A DNA stretch of 7,928 nt from Streptomycetaceae bacterium (GTDB taxonomy: Bacteria > Actinomycetota > Actinomycetes > Nanopelagicales > Nanopelagicaceae): assembly GCA_027490415.1 (NCBI GenBank), contig JAIXYD010000148.1, positions 1-7,928 of the forward strand. The letters are read 5' to 3'. The notes beneath the pieces were generated by a model. The model searched no databases and was not told where the DNA came from. It saw nothing but the letters and a program-made list of their open reading frames with translations. The translations under genes were made by a program, and so were the position numbers. Positions 1 through 6,090 of this stretch are shown in pieces; the stretch's first letter is position 1; each line of letters begins with the position of its first letter.

Positions 1-291
1 AAAATGAGTGCAATCTGGAAACTTGAACCTGATATTGCACAAAGTGATCTAGCCACAATCCAATGTCCAGTGTTGGTTATGGCAGGAGATGATGATGTTG
101 TACGCCATGATCACACGATTGATCTCTTTGAAAGACTTCCACTTGGTCAATTAGCAATAGTGCCCGGAACTTCACACGGGTTGGTCAAAGAAAAACCCGC
201 AATAGTGCAGGCGCTGATTGCCGAATTTTTAAGCGATCTGAGCTATCCAGTAACACGCATGCCAATCAAACGGACAAACCCTAGTCTTTAG
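1..291 (+). CDS. Alpha/beta hydrolase, C-terminal part (truncated by window edge)
   Basis: This is the last third of an alpha/beta-hydrolase fold enzyme. The frame is open from the first base (AAA then ATG), so the gene very probably starts upstream, and the ATG at 4 is probably internal. Counting from that ATG, residues 21-33 (CPVLVMAGDDDVV) form the strand and turn that carry the catalytic acid, most likely D31. The catalytic histidine is H58 in the GTSHG turn, followed by a final helix (about 66-78) typical of the fold. The nucleophile elbow (GxSxG) must lie outside the window, so the substrate cannot be named; esterases, lactonases and C-C hydrolases all share this ending. The last 16 residues form a polar, basic tail beyond the fold. 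The gene ends 11 bp from the convergent carbonic anhydrase stop. Confidence 0.82.
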   Translation, partial: KMSAIWKLEPDIAQSDLATIQCPVLVMAGDDDVVRHDHTIDLFERLPLGQLAIVPGTSHGLVKEKPAIVQALIAEFLSDLSYPVTRMPIKRTNPSL

Positions 292-302
292 TGACTTTGG
301 AG

Positions 303-821
303 TTAGAAGTCTTTAAAGTCGATCTCTCCTGTTTTTACATCATAAATTGCACCGGCAACAGATATACCTTCACGAATAAGTGGGTAGTTGCGAATACTCG
401 ATACATCTGATTTGAGCGCAGCTTCTTGATCCTTAGTTACGCGAAATTCAATGCTGCGAGTATCGACACCAAATTTACTTTCAATAATTTCATGAATATT
501 CGACTCATCGCTCTGTGCCATTCGACAATCTGTATGTGGCATAACAAGAATGCGATCAACGTTAAGCAGATATGTAGCTAGAACAAGTGTGCGCAATACA
601 TCTTCAGTCACTCGAGCTCCTGCGTTACGCAAAATCTTGGCATCGCCTGATCGCATTCCAACTACCGAAAGTGGATTGATTCGTGAATCCATGCAGGTGA
701 CAATCGCTAATCCGCGAGCGGCTGATCCGGTGAGTTCGCTGTACTTAAATGTCTGCGCATAATCAGAGTTGGCAGAGATGAGATCACCAAATTGTGAAGG
801 ATCAAATTTTTGATTTTCCAT
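303..821 (-). CDS. Beta-class carbonic anhydrase
   Basis: Predicted to interconvert CO2 and bicarbonate with a zinc cofactor in the cytoplasm. The 172-residue protein has the complete beta-class signature. C43, D45 and R47 form CxDSR, and H96 and C99 form HxxC; C43, H96 and C99 are the expected zinc ligands, with the D45/R47 dyad gating the site. The glycine- and alanine-rich RNAGAR segment (65-70) follows as usual. The length and single-domain layout resemble the small mycobacterial Rv1284-type enzymes, about 163 residues, rather than the longer plant or E. coli forms. The ATG start is supported by a GAAGGG Shine-Dalgarno at 831-836, 9 nt upstream. That site lies inside the divergent P450 reading frame. 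A TAGATT (minus strand, 845-840) could be a -10 box, but the -35 is poor. All 12 arginines use CGN codons, unlike the neighbouring P450. Confidence 0.93.
   Translation of the reverse strand: MENQKFDPSQFGDLISANSDYAQTFKYSELTGSAARGLAIVTCMDSRINPLSVVGMRSGDAKILRNAGARVTEDVLRTLVLATYLLNVDRILVMPHTDCRMAQSDESNIHEIIESKFGVDTRSIEFRVTKDQEAALKSDVSSIRNYPLIREGISVAGAIYDVKTGEIDFKDF
796..801 (+). promoter_or_regulatory. Shine-Dalgarno deciding the TTG start of the P450
   Basis: GAAGGA lies 8 nt before TTG 810. It is the only good ribosome-binding match near any candidate start of the P450 (TTG 810, GTG 837, ATG 915). It lies inside the N-terminal codons of the divergent carbonic anhydrase gene. The match could be chance, since the anhydrase codons constrain the same bases. 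Confidence 0.5.
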
Positions 822-1988
822 CTCGTCGATCCCTTCGTGAATCTAGAACAGTCGATCCCATCTGGAAGCGCTGCCTTACTTTACAAGGTTAATCAGCTCA
901 AATATCGTGCCACTATGACGGTGTCTCACAGCAAAAGCGAGAAAGTGATTCATGGGCATGCAGACCTTCGAATCGCACTGCGAGATACTCAAAAATACTC
1001 ATCTGACTTGCAAGGTGATTCAGATGTACGTGATTACCGCCAAATTCCTCTTGAAGTAGATCCTCCAAAGCACCATGTATATAGATCATTATTAGCACCA
1101 CAGTTTGTAAAACCTGTGATTGAGTCTCACGCTGATGAGTTTGCGAGCATTTCAGATCGATTACTACATCAGTACTTTCAGAACACCGGATTAGATGTAG
1201 TCGCAGATTTAGTACTCCCATTGGTGATGGAAAATCTTGGAGTTATTTATAGAAGGCCTCAGGATGTTGCTGAGTGGGTCTCGTGGGGATCAGATGTGTG
1301 GACTGCAGAATCTGAAGTAAGAGATGGGGCGGTTCTTCATCGCTATCTAGATCGCATCTATAAGGAGGCGCTAGAGGGAAGAACGAAAGATGTTTGGCAA
1401 GAAATAGCATCACTAGAAATTGACGGTATCCAAATCTCAGAAAGTGAATTTAGAGGTATCGCAGGTGTCCTCTTAGCTGGTGGTCGAGATACTGTGATCA
1501 AGTTGCTCACGGGATCCCTCTGGCACTTTGCGAAACATCCTGAAGATGCCGATCGACTCAGAGCGAATCCTGATCTGATTCCGAGGGCCGTTCAAGAACT
1601 GCTTCGCTTTCTCTCACCGCTACCGGCAATGAACCGCACTACGGTTCCGGAGAGTTCAACAGAAGAACTTCCTCCTGATCGATACGTATCGATGAGTTTC
1701 ATCTCAGGAAATTTCGATGAAACGGTTTTCGCAAACCCACTTGAGATAGATCTTGACCGAGAACGCAACCCACATCTGAGCTTTGGTTTTGGTCCTCACA
1801 CATGTATCGGTAACCATGTCACTGAAGTTGAGGCACGTGTTTTCCTTGAGACTTTCCTTGCGATGAATATCAAGATTGAAATTTCGGAATCAGAAATTAT
1901 CTTTCACCAAGGCCGGCTAAAAAATGTGCCGGATAGATTTGTCTCACTCAAAGTTGTTGCCTGGAGCCCCCCGTCAGGATTGAACTGA
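810..1988 (+). CDS. Cytochrome P450 with C-terminus encoded by the tRNA-Thr complement
   Basis: A soluble heme-thiolate monooxygenase of 392 residues, about the usual bacterial size, with no membrane anchor. Visible landmarks are: IPLEVDPPKH near 79-88 (B'-C region); the I-helix oxygen-activation motif AGGRDT at 223-228; the K-helix ExxR at E263/R266; NRTT near 275-278; and the heme loop FGFGPHTCIG at 325-334 with axial C332. It therefore looks catalytically intact, but the substrate is unknown and no redox partner is encoded nearby. The start chosen is TTG at 810 because AAGGA (797-801) lies 8 nt upstream. The GTG at 837 lacks a Shine-Dalgarno. ATG 915 would cut into a stretch (RATMTVSHS) resembling the RAxCPVxHS region of other P450s. 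Nine of 26 arginines are AGA/AGG, against 0 of 12 in the carbonic anhydrase and 2 of 16 in ppx, suggesting separate ancestry. The final residues W385-N392 and the stop lie inside the tRNA gene. Confidence 0.93.
   Translation: MIFHLVDPFVNLEQSIPSGSAALLYKVNQLKYRATMTVSHSKSEKVIHGHADLRIALRDTQKYSSDLQGDSDVRDYRQIPLEVDPPKHHVYRSLLAPQFVKPVIESHADEFASISDRLLHQYFQNTGLDVVADLVLPLVMENLGVIYRRPQDVAEWVSWGSDVWTAESEVRDGAVLHRYLDRIYKEALEGRTKDVWQEIASLEIDGIQISESEFRGIAGVLLAGGRDTVIKLLTGSLWHFAKHPEDADRLRANPDLIPRAVQELLRFLSPLPAMNRTTVPESSTEELPPDRYVSMSFISGNFDETVFANPLEIDLDRERNPHLSFGFGPHTCIGNHVTEVEARVFLETFLAMNIKIEISESEIIFHQGRLKNVPDRFVSLKVVAWSPPSGLN
831..836 (-). promoter_or_regulatory. Shine-Dalgarno of the carbonic anhydrase
   Basis: GAAGGG on the minus strand lies 9 nt before the ATG at 821. 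It supports that start and lies within P450 codons 8-9, so each of the two divergent genes carries its neighbour's ribosome-binding site. Confidence 0.6.
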
Positions 1989-2036
1989 CGACCTTCCGCT
2001 TACAAGGCGGATGCTCTACCACTGAGCTAGGGAGGC
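1962..2036 (-). tRNA. tRNA-Thr (anticodon UGU), CCA encoded
   Basis: Folding the minus strand by hand gives a full 75-nt cloverleaf. The acceptor stem is GCCTCCC with GGGGGGC (one T-G wobble). The D arm is GCTC-AGTGGTA-GAGC. The anticodon arm is TCCGC-CTTGTAA-GCGGA with anticodon TGT. The variable loop has five bases (AGGTC). The T arm is GTCAG-TTCAATC-CTGAC. The discriminator is T, followed by an encoded CCA. UGU decodes ACA and, by wobble, ACG. The 3' 27 nt (1962-1988) overlap, on the opposite strand, the end of the P450 reading frame. This is unusual, because tRNA 3' ends are common integration points and are normally free of coding sequence. A short hairpin and a probable extended -10 promoter lie just upstream. 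Confidence 0.97.
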
Positions 2037-2038
2037 CT

Positions 2039-2055
2039 GTCGCATCAGATGCAAC
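2039..2055 (-). other. Short hairpin in the tRNA-Thr 5' leader
   Basis: On the minus-strand RNA, GUUGCAUC can pair with GAUGCGAC across a one-base centre, effectively a 7-bp stem with a 3-nt loop and one G-U pair. It ends 2 nt before the mature 5' end of tRNA-Thr, where RNase P would cut. It has no following U-run, so it is not an intrinsic terminator for the tRNA or for the P450. Confidence 0.4.
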
Positions 2056-2063
2056 GGGGCGTA

Positions 2064-2072
2064 ATTATTGCA
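2064..2072 (-). promoter_or_regulatory. Probable extended -10 promoter of tRNA-Thr
   Basis: The minus strand reads TGCAATAAT, an extended -10 (TGn followed by AATAAT). It would start transcription near 2057, giving a leader of about 20 nt before the mature tRNA 5' end. The -35 at 17-bp spacing (2087-2092, TTTCTT) is weak, as expected when the extended -10 does the work. This is inferred from position and consensus only. Confidence 0.45.
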
Positions 2073-2108
2073 GGCGTTCGGATAATAAGAAAATCGCGCC
2101 GTGTGGAC

Positions 2109-2114
2109 TAGGTT
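2109..2114 (+). promoter_or_regulatory. Probable -10 box for a leaderless ppx transcript
   Basis: TAGGTT fits the actinobacterial TAnnnT -10 pattern and ends 6 nt before the ppx ATG at 2121, so transcription would begin at or next to the A of the start codon. No Shine-Dalgarno is visible before the ATG, which fits a leaderless mRNA. No convincing -35 is seen at 17-bp spacing (TAAGAA), so confidence is limited. Confidence 0.45.
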
Positions 2115-2120
2115 ACGTCC

Positions 2121-3038
2121 ATGCGACTAGGCGTGCTTGATATGGGATCGAACACGATCCATCTTCAAGTCGTCGATGCCCACCCTGGAGCCCGCCCCAC
2201 ACCAGCATCAAGCCAAAAATTTGAGCTCCGCCTGACCGAGTACCTAGATAAAAACAACCACATCACTGATGAGGGTTTTGAATTACTCAATCACGCAATT
2301 ACTGAAGTGCTTAAGCACGCCGAAGAATTCAAATGCGAAGAGATTCTCGCATTCGCTACATCTGCAATTCGCGAAGCAAATAACGGAAATGAAATTATTG
2401 ACAAGCTTCAAGAGACTCATGAGATCGATCTTCAAATTCTTTCGGGTGATGAAGAAGCACAGTTAACATTTTTAGCAGCACGTCGTTGGCTCGGCTGGTC
2501 TTCAGGGCGACTTCTTGTTTTGGATATTGGTGGCGGATCCCTTGAAATGGCTGTTGGTAACGATGAGTCGGCAAGCAGCACTCTTTCGCTACCGATTGGT
2601 GCTGCACGAATGACTCGAGAGTTTTTAACTGGAGATCCGTATACGGGTAAGAGCATCAAAGCCCTGACACAGTTTTCTCGTGAACAAGTATCAGAATCCG
2701 TAACTGGTGAACTTTTAGTACACAAAGCAGATCGTATTGTTGCAACCAGTAAAACTTTCAGAACTCTGGCTCGGCTCACAGATCATTGGTATAGCGACAG
2801 TCCAAAAACTCTTGAACACAGCGCCCTTGTCTCGGCGATCGACAAGCTCAAAGACCTCACTAACTCACAACGTGCCGGGCTACCTGGTGTTTCAGCGAGT
2901 AGAGCAAAGCAGTTGCTGGCAGGTGCGATCGTCGCTGAAGCGGTAATGAGTCACCTGAAGATTAAAGAGGTAGAAATTTGTCCGTGGGCGCTACGCGAAG
3001 GAATTGTTCTTAAATGGCTTGATTGGATGGAAAAGTAA
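2121..3038 (+). CDS. ppx: Ppx/GppA family exopolyphosphatase (short Ppx1 type)
   Basis: Predicted to release phosphate from the ends of polyphosphate, or to act on pppGpp, as family members do. The 305 residues make up only the two actin/Hsp70-like ATPase-fold lobes; the C-terminal HD-like region of E. coli Ppx and GppA is absent. Visible motifs are DMGSNTIHL (7-15, phosphate-1 loop), ATSAIREA (79-86), SGDEEA (108-113, with the likely catalytic base at E111/E112) and DIGGGSLE (135-142, phosphate-2 loop). The late motif VEICPWALREG is shared with mycobacterial Ppx1 (Rv0496), the closest relative I recall. The ATG has no Shine-Dalgarno and a TAnnnT box 6 nt upstream, so the mRNA is probably leaderless. 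It converges with the mutT1-ppk1 unit with 3 bp between stops. Whether polyphosphate or pppGpp is preferred cannot be read from sequence. Confidence 0.93.
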   Translation: MRLGVLDMGSNTIHLQVVDAHPGARPTPASSQKFELRLTEYLDKNNHITDEGFELLNHAITEVLKHAEEFKCEEILAFATSAIREANNGNEIIDKLQETHEIDLQILSGDEEAQLTFLAARRWLGWSSGRLLVLDIGGGSLEMAVGNDESASSTLSLPIGAARMTREFLTGDPYTGKSIKALTQFSREQVSESVTGELLVHKADRIVATSKTFRTLARLTDHWYSDSPKTLEHSALVSAIDKLKDLTNSQRAGLPGVSASRAKQLLAGAIVAEAVMSHLKIKEVEICPWALREGIVLKWLDWMEK

Positions 3039-3045
3039 GCCTTAC
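3035..3045. repeat. 11-bp palindrome holding both convergent stop codons
   Basis: GTAAG-C-CTTAC spans the junction of ppx and the mutT1-like gene and contains the TAA of each (3036-3038 on plus, 3042-3044 on minus). With a one-base centre and no U-run it is not an intrinsic terminator. No better terminator is seen near the junction, so the two transcripts may overlap. Confidence 0.5.
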
Positions 3046-3971
3046 GGCGTCTTCTCCGACTTAGGTGCTGGGGTCCAATCGACAGCGATGACTTCACCAT
3101 TGCGATGGTGCAAGACAAATGAATCTCCTGGCTTTAATTCAGCCGAAAGTCGCTTGAAGTTTTTCTTGCCGATCAGCTTCTTCACTAACTTAGGCAGCAC
3201 TGGATTGTGGCTACACATCACTGAAGTTTTATTCTCATTCATTACATTAAGTGCATAATCAAGAGACTTTTCGCTATTTTTTTCGAATCCCGTCTCGCTG
3301 ATTTCAGAGGCAAAGATAGGTGTAATTCCATACTCTGCTGCCATCGCCTCAATTGTTTGAATACATCGGATCGCATCTGAGCTGTAAATCTTTTCGATCG
3401 CATATGGAGCATAGATCGCTGGAATCCGTGCTGCCTGGATCTGTCCCATATGTTCTAGCGGGCGATCGCCATCATCGCCATCCCAAAGATCTCGCTTAAG
3501 CGCCTTTGCATGGCGTAACAAGATCAACGCTGTTGAACCAAAACCAAACTCTTGCGCGATACGAACAATCTCTCGATCATCACTGTTACTCAGCTTTGCA
3601 ATGGCATCTGCAATCGAAAGCCATTCAATCTGATCAACTTCTTCTGGATTTGGAGTAGCTGCGTTATAGACCGATGCTCGCGCCAACCAATAGCGAACTT
3701 CTTTTGTTACGCCTTCAACTTCGTAATCAACAGTGCCGATTTCAGGGCCGAAGATCGCTTTAACGCCGGTCTCTTCGAGAACTTCACGAAATGCTGCCTG
3801 AATATGGCTCTCACCTGGATCCACTTTCCCCTTAGGAAGTGACCAATCGTCATAACGCGGGCGATGAATGACGGCAATGCGAATCTCATCGCCACTTTTG
3901 TCACCTTCAACCGATTGCCACAGTACTGCTCCTGCACCATCGATTCGATCTACGCGACCGGCTGTAGTCAT
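3042..3971 (-). CDS. mutT1: Nudix hydrolase fused to histidine phosphatase (MutT1-like)
   Basis: This 309-residue two-domain protein matches the architecture of mycobacterial MutT1 (Rv2985), which is encoded next to ppk1 in M. tuberculosis. Family knowledge suggests hydrolysis of 8-oxo-(d)GTP and diadenosine polyphosphates. The N-terminal Nudix domain (about 8-140) carries an intact Nudix box at 48-70: G48-x5-E54-x7-R62-E63-V-x-E66-E67-x-G69-V70. The C-terminal SixA-like histidine phosphatase domain (about 146-300) has the phosphoacceptor motif R153-H154-A155, the SSDAIRCIQT segment (197-206) and the second histidine H255 in SHNP. Both catalytic centres look intact. The ATG has a strong GAAGGG Shine-Dalgarno (3978-3983) 6 nt upstream, inside ppk1, and overlaps the ppk1 stop by one base (TAATG), which implies translational coupling. 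The exact substrate is not certain. Confidence 0.92.
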   Translation of the reverse strand: MTTAGRVDRIDGAGAVLWQSVEGDKSGDEIRIAVIHRPRYDDWSLPKGKVDPGESHIQAAFREVLEETGVKAIFGPEIGTVDYEVEGVTKEVRYWLARASVYNAATPNPEEVDQIEWLSIADAIAKLSNSDDREIVRIAQEFGFGSTALILLRHAKALKRDLWDGDDGDRPLEHMGQIQAARIPAIYAPYAIEKIYSSDAIRCIQTIEAMAAEYGITPIFASEISETGFEKNSEKSLDYALNVMNENKTSVMCSHNPVLPKLVKKLIGKKNFKRLSAELKPGDSFVLHHRNGEVIAVDWTPAPKSEKTP

Positions 3972-6019
3972 TAACTGCCCTTCAGATTCTTGTTGAGGTG
4001 GTGTGAATGTGCATCAACTAAACGTGTGCCATCTTCGGCAGTAGCTTGGCGAGTCCAACGTTGCCCAATTAAACGCCAACTCTGTGTCTGATCTGAGATT
4101 CCAATGTTTAAAATCTCATCGAGTTGGCGAATGTGTGATGGGTCGAAGATACGAACTAAGCATTCAACTCTGCGATCAAGATTGCGGTGCATGAGATCGG
4201 CTGATCCAATCCAGAATTCAGGATCGCCATCGTTAAGGAAATAGAAGATGCGCGAGTGCTCGAGGAAACGTCCTAGTACAGATCGTGCTGTGATGTTCTC
4301 AGAAAGTCCTTCAACTCCAGCTTGCACCGAGCAAATGCCGCGCACCAGGAGATCAATCTTTACTCCTGCTTGCGATGCTTCATAGAACTTTGCACAAAAC
4401 TCTTCATCCAAAATCGAATTGAGTTTGAGTCGAATGTGCGCAGGTTTACCCGCGCGCGCATGCGAAATTTCACGATCAATCTTTGCTAGTAGTTCAGGAC
4501 GTAATGTTTTTGGTGCAACAAGTAGGCGTGAATAGGTTGATTGTGGTGCAAAACCTGACAGTTGGTTAAAGAGCTTAGCTAGATCTTCTGTAAGTACTTC
4601 ATCGGCGCTAAGGATTCCAAGATCTTCATATGTACGAGCAGTCTTTGGATTGTAATTTCCAGTTCCAACGTGTGCGTAACGGTGAATACCGCTCTGTTCA
4701 TCACGAATTACTAAAGATAGTTTGGCGTGAGTCTTCAAGCCCATCAATCCATAGACAACATGCACTCCGGCTGCTTCGAGCTTTCTCGCCCAGCGCACAT
4801 TTGCTTGTTCATCAAAGCGTGCACGAATTTCAATAACCGCCAAGACTTGCTTACCCGCTTCGGCTGCTTCGATCAGCGCTGCAACGATGGGTGAGTCACC
4901 TGATGTTCTGTAGAGAGTTTGCTTAATTGCCAAAACCTTAGGGTCTGCGGCGGCGTGATTGAGAAAGTCCACTACCGAGTGCGTAAAAGAGTCATATGGG
5001 TGGTGAAGCAAGATCTCGCCTTGGCGCAGTGCCGAGAAGTAGACATCGTGGTCTTCTTCATCAATTCCAATCAGCGCCCGTGGAGTTTTTGAGTTAAATG
5101 CAGGAAAGTGCAGCGCCGGAATGCGTAGATCTGCGATCTTGCTGAGATCTTGGAGATTCACGGGGTGACCACAACGAATAACGTTAAGCGGATCAATCTC
5201 TAGTTCTTCCATCAACATCGTTAACAACTCTTGATTAACGCCTTCTTCCACTTCAAGGCGTACCGGCGGACCAAAGCGGCGGAGCAAAAGTTCCTGCTCA
5301 AGACTGGTCAACAAATCTTCTGAATCATCTTCATCGATTTCTAAATCCTGATTTCGGGTAACTCTGAATGTGAGATGACCGCCGATATCCATTCCAGGAA
5401 AGAGTTGATCGAGGTTCTGTGCGATGAGATCTTCAAGCGGAATAAAGCGAGTGGAGTTATCTGAGGTAGGGATCAAACGACTTAAAATTGGTGGAACCTT
5501 TACACGTGCAAAGAACTTTTCCTTTGTATCTGGATTAATTACCCGAACACCTAAGTTAAGAGAAAGTCCGGAGATATAAGGGAATGGATGAGATGGGTCT
5601 ACTGCAAGTGGAGTGAGGACAGGGAAAATCCGAGCCTTAAACAACTCTTGCAAATGCGCTTTCTCATCTGATTTCAAATCCTTCCAAGTAATTAGCTCAA
5701 TACCTTCTTTAGCCAGTGCTGGTCGTAAATCCTGTTCAAAAATTCGATATTGATGTGCGACTAAATCTTTTACGATGCGTGAGATCTCTGCAAGGAGTTC
5801 TTGCGGGGCAAAGCCAGCCGAATTAATTGTCGAGATATTGTTTTCAATTTTGCGCAAAACGGATGCAACTCGAACCATGTAAAACTCATCGAGATTTGAA
5901 GAGAAGATCGTCAGGAATCGAACTCTTTCGAGCAAGGGAAGAGATTTATCTTCAGCCAGCTCTAATACGCGCTGGTTAAATGCGAGCCAGCTGATCTCAC
6001 GATCGGTTAAGTTCTGCAT
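3971..6019 (-). CDS. ppk1: Polyphosphate kinase 1 (RNA degradosome polyphosphate kinase)
   Basis: Reversibly transfers the ATP gamma-phosphate to inorganic polyphosphate through a phosphohistidine. From the chosen ATG the protein has 682 residues, within the normal PPK1 range. It starts directly before the family's N-terminal block (DREISWLAFNQRVLELAED). Landmarks are: SSNLDEF with N42, equivalent to the E. coli ATP-contacting Asn45; KQTLYRTSGDSPIV and IEIRARFDE, holding the arginines that bind Mg/phosphate; phosphoacceptor H431 in KTHAK (E. coli His435); and H588 in EHSR (E. coli His592). The N, H, C1 and C2 domains all appear present. An in-frame ATG at 6106 would add 29 residues that do not look like PPK1, overlap the upstream gene by 16 nt and have no Shine-Dalgarno. 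The ATG at 6019 has a promoter-like element just upstream instead. It is followed by the MutT1-like gene with a 1-nt overlap. Confidence 0.95.
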   Translation of the reverse strand: MQNLTDREISWLAFNQRVLELAEDKSLPLLERVRFLTIFSSNLDEFYMVRVASVLRKIENNISTINSAGFAPQELLAEISRIVKDLVAHQYRIFEQDLRPALAKEGIELITWKDLKSDEKAHLQELFKARIFPVLTPLAVDPSHPFPYISGLSLNLGVRVINPDTKEKFFARVKVPPILSRLIPTSDNSTRFIPLEDLIAQNLDQLFPGMDIGGHLTFRVTRNQDLEIDEDDSEDLLTSLEQELLLRRFGPPVRLEVEEGVNQELLTMLMEELEIDPLNVIRCGHPVNLQDLSKIADLRIPALHFPAFNSKTPRALIGIDEEDHDVYFSALRQGEILLHHPYDSFTHSVVDFLNHAAADPKVLAIKQTLYRTSGDSPIVAALIEAAEAGKQVLAVIEIRARFDEQANVRWARKLEAAGVHVVYGLMGLKTHAKLSLVIRDEQSGIHRYAHVGTGNYNPKTARTYEDLGILSADEVLTEDLAKLFNQLSGFAPQSTYSRLLVAPKTLRPELLAKIDREISHARAGKPAHIRLKLNSILDEEFCAKFYEASQAGVKIDLLVRGICSVQAGVEGLSENITARSVLGRFLEHSRIFYFLNDGDPEFWIGSADLMHRNLDRRVECLVRIFDPSHIRQLDEILNIGISDQTQSWRLIGQRWTRQATAEDGTRLVDAHSHHLNKNLKGS
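3978..3983 (-). promoter_or_regulatory. Shine-Dalgarno of the mutT1-like gene, inside the ppk1 end
   Basis: GAAGGG on the minus strand lies 6 nt before the ATG at 3971 and within the last ppk1 codons. Together with the TAATG overlap it confirms the start and points to coupled translation of the two genes. Confidence 0.65.
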
Positions 6020-6026
6020 CTTGACC

Positions 6027-6055
6027 ACAGTACTAGTGTTTAAGGTTTGGGTGAA
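6027..6055 (-). promoter_or_regulatory. Probable ppk1 promoter (TTCACC-17-TACTGT), leaderless start
   Basis: On the minus strand TTCACC (6055-6050) and TACTGT (6032-6027) are separated by 17 bp. TACTGT fits the TAnnnT -10 pattern and ends 7 nt before the ATG at 6019, so transcription would begin at or close to the start codon. The element lies in the 71-bp gap after the SGNH hydrolase stop and would let ppk1-mutT1 be expressed apart from cysS-rlmB. It is inferred from spacing and consensus. Confidence 0.45.
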
Positions 6056-6090
6056 CAGAAGGTTACGTACGAACGCACTTAGGGAGAATT

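Noticed and set aside
293..320. GACTTT...AAAGTC inverted repeat at the hydrolase/carbonic anhydrase junction as a terminator
   Set aside because: Only 6 bp, AT-rich, with a 16-nt loop and no U-run. It is too weak to call an intrinsic terminator.
550..762. 70-codon plus-strand frame inside the carbonic anhydrase gene
   Set aside because: Antisense shadow of the conserved zinc-site region, with no recognisable product.
915..917. ATG as the P450 start
   Set aside because: No Shine-Dalgarno or leaderless -10 at the right distance, and it would remove sequence that resembles the N-terminal region of other P450s.
1962..2036. Complete attL/attR pair or integrase for the tRNA-Thr locus
   Set aside because: No second copy of the tRNA 3' end and no integrase gene is visible in this window. 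The insertion idea rests on the junction and codon use only.
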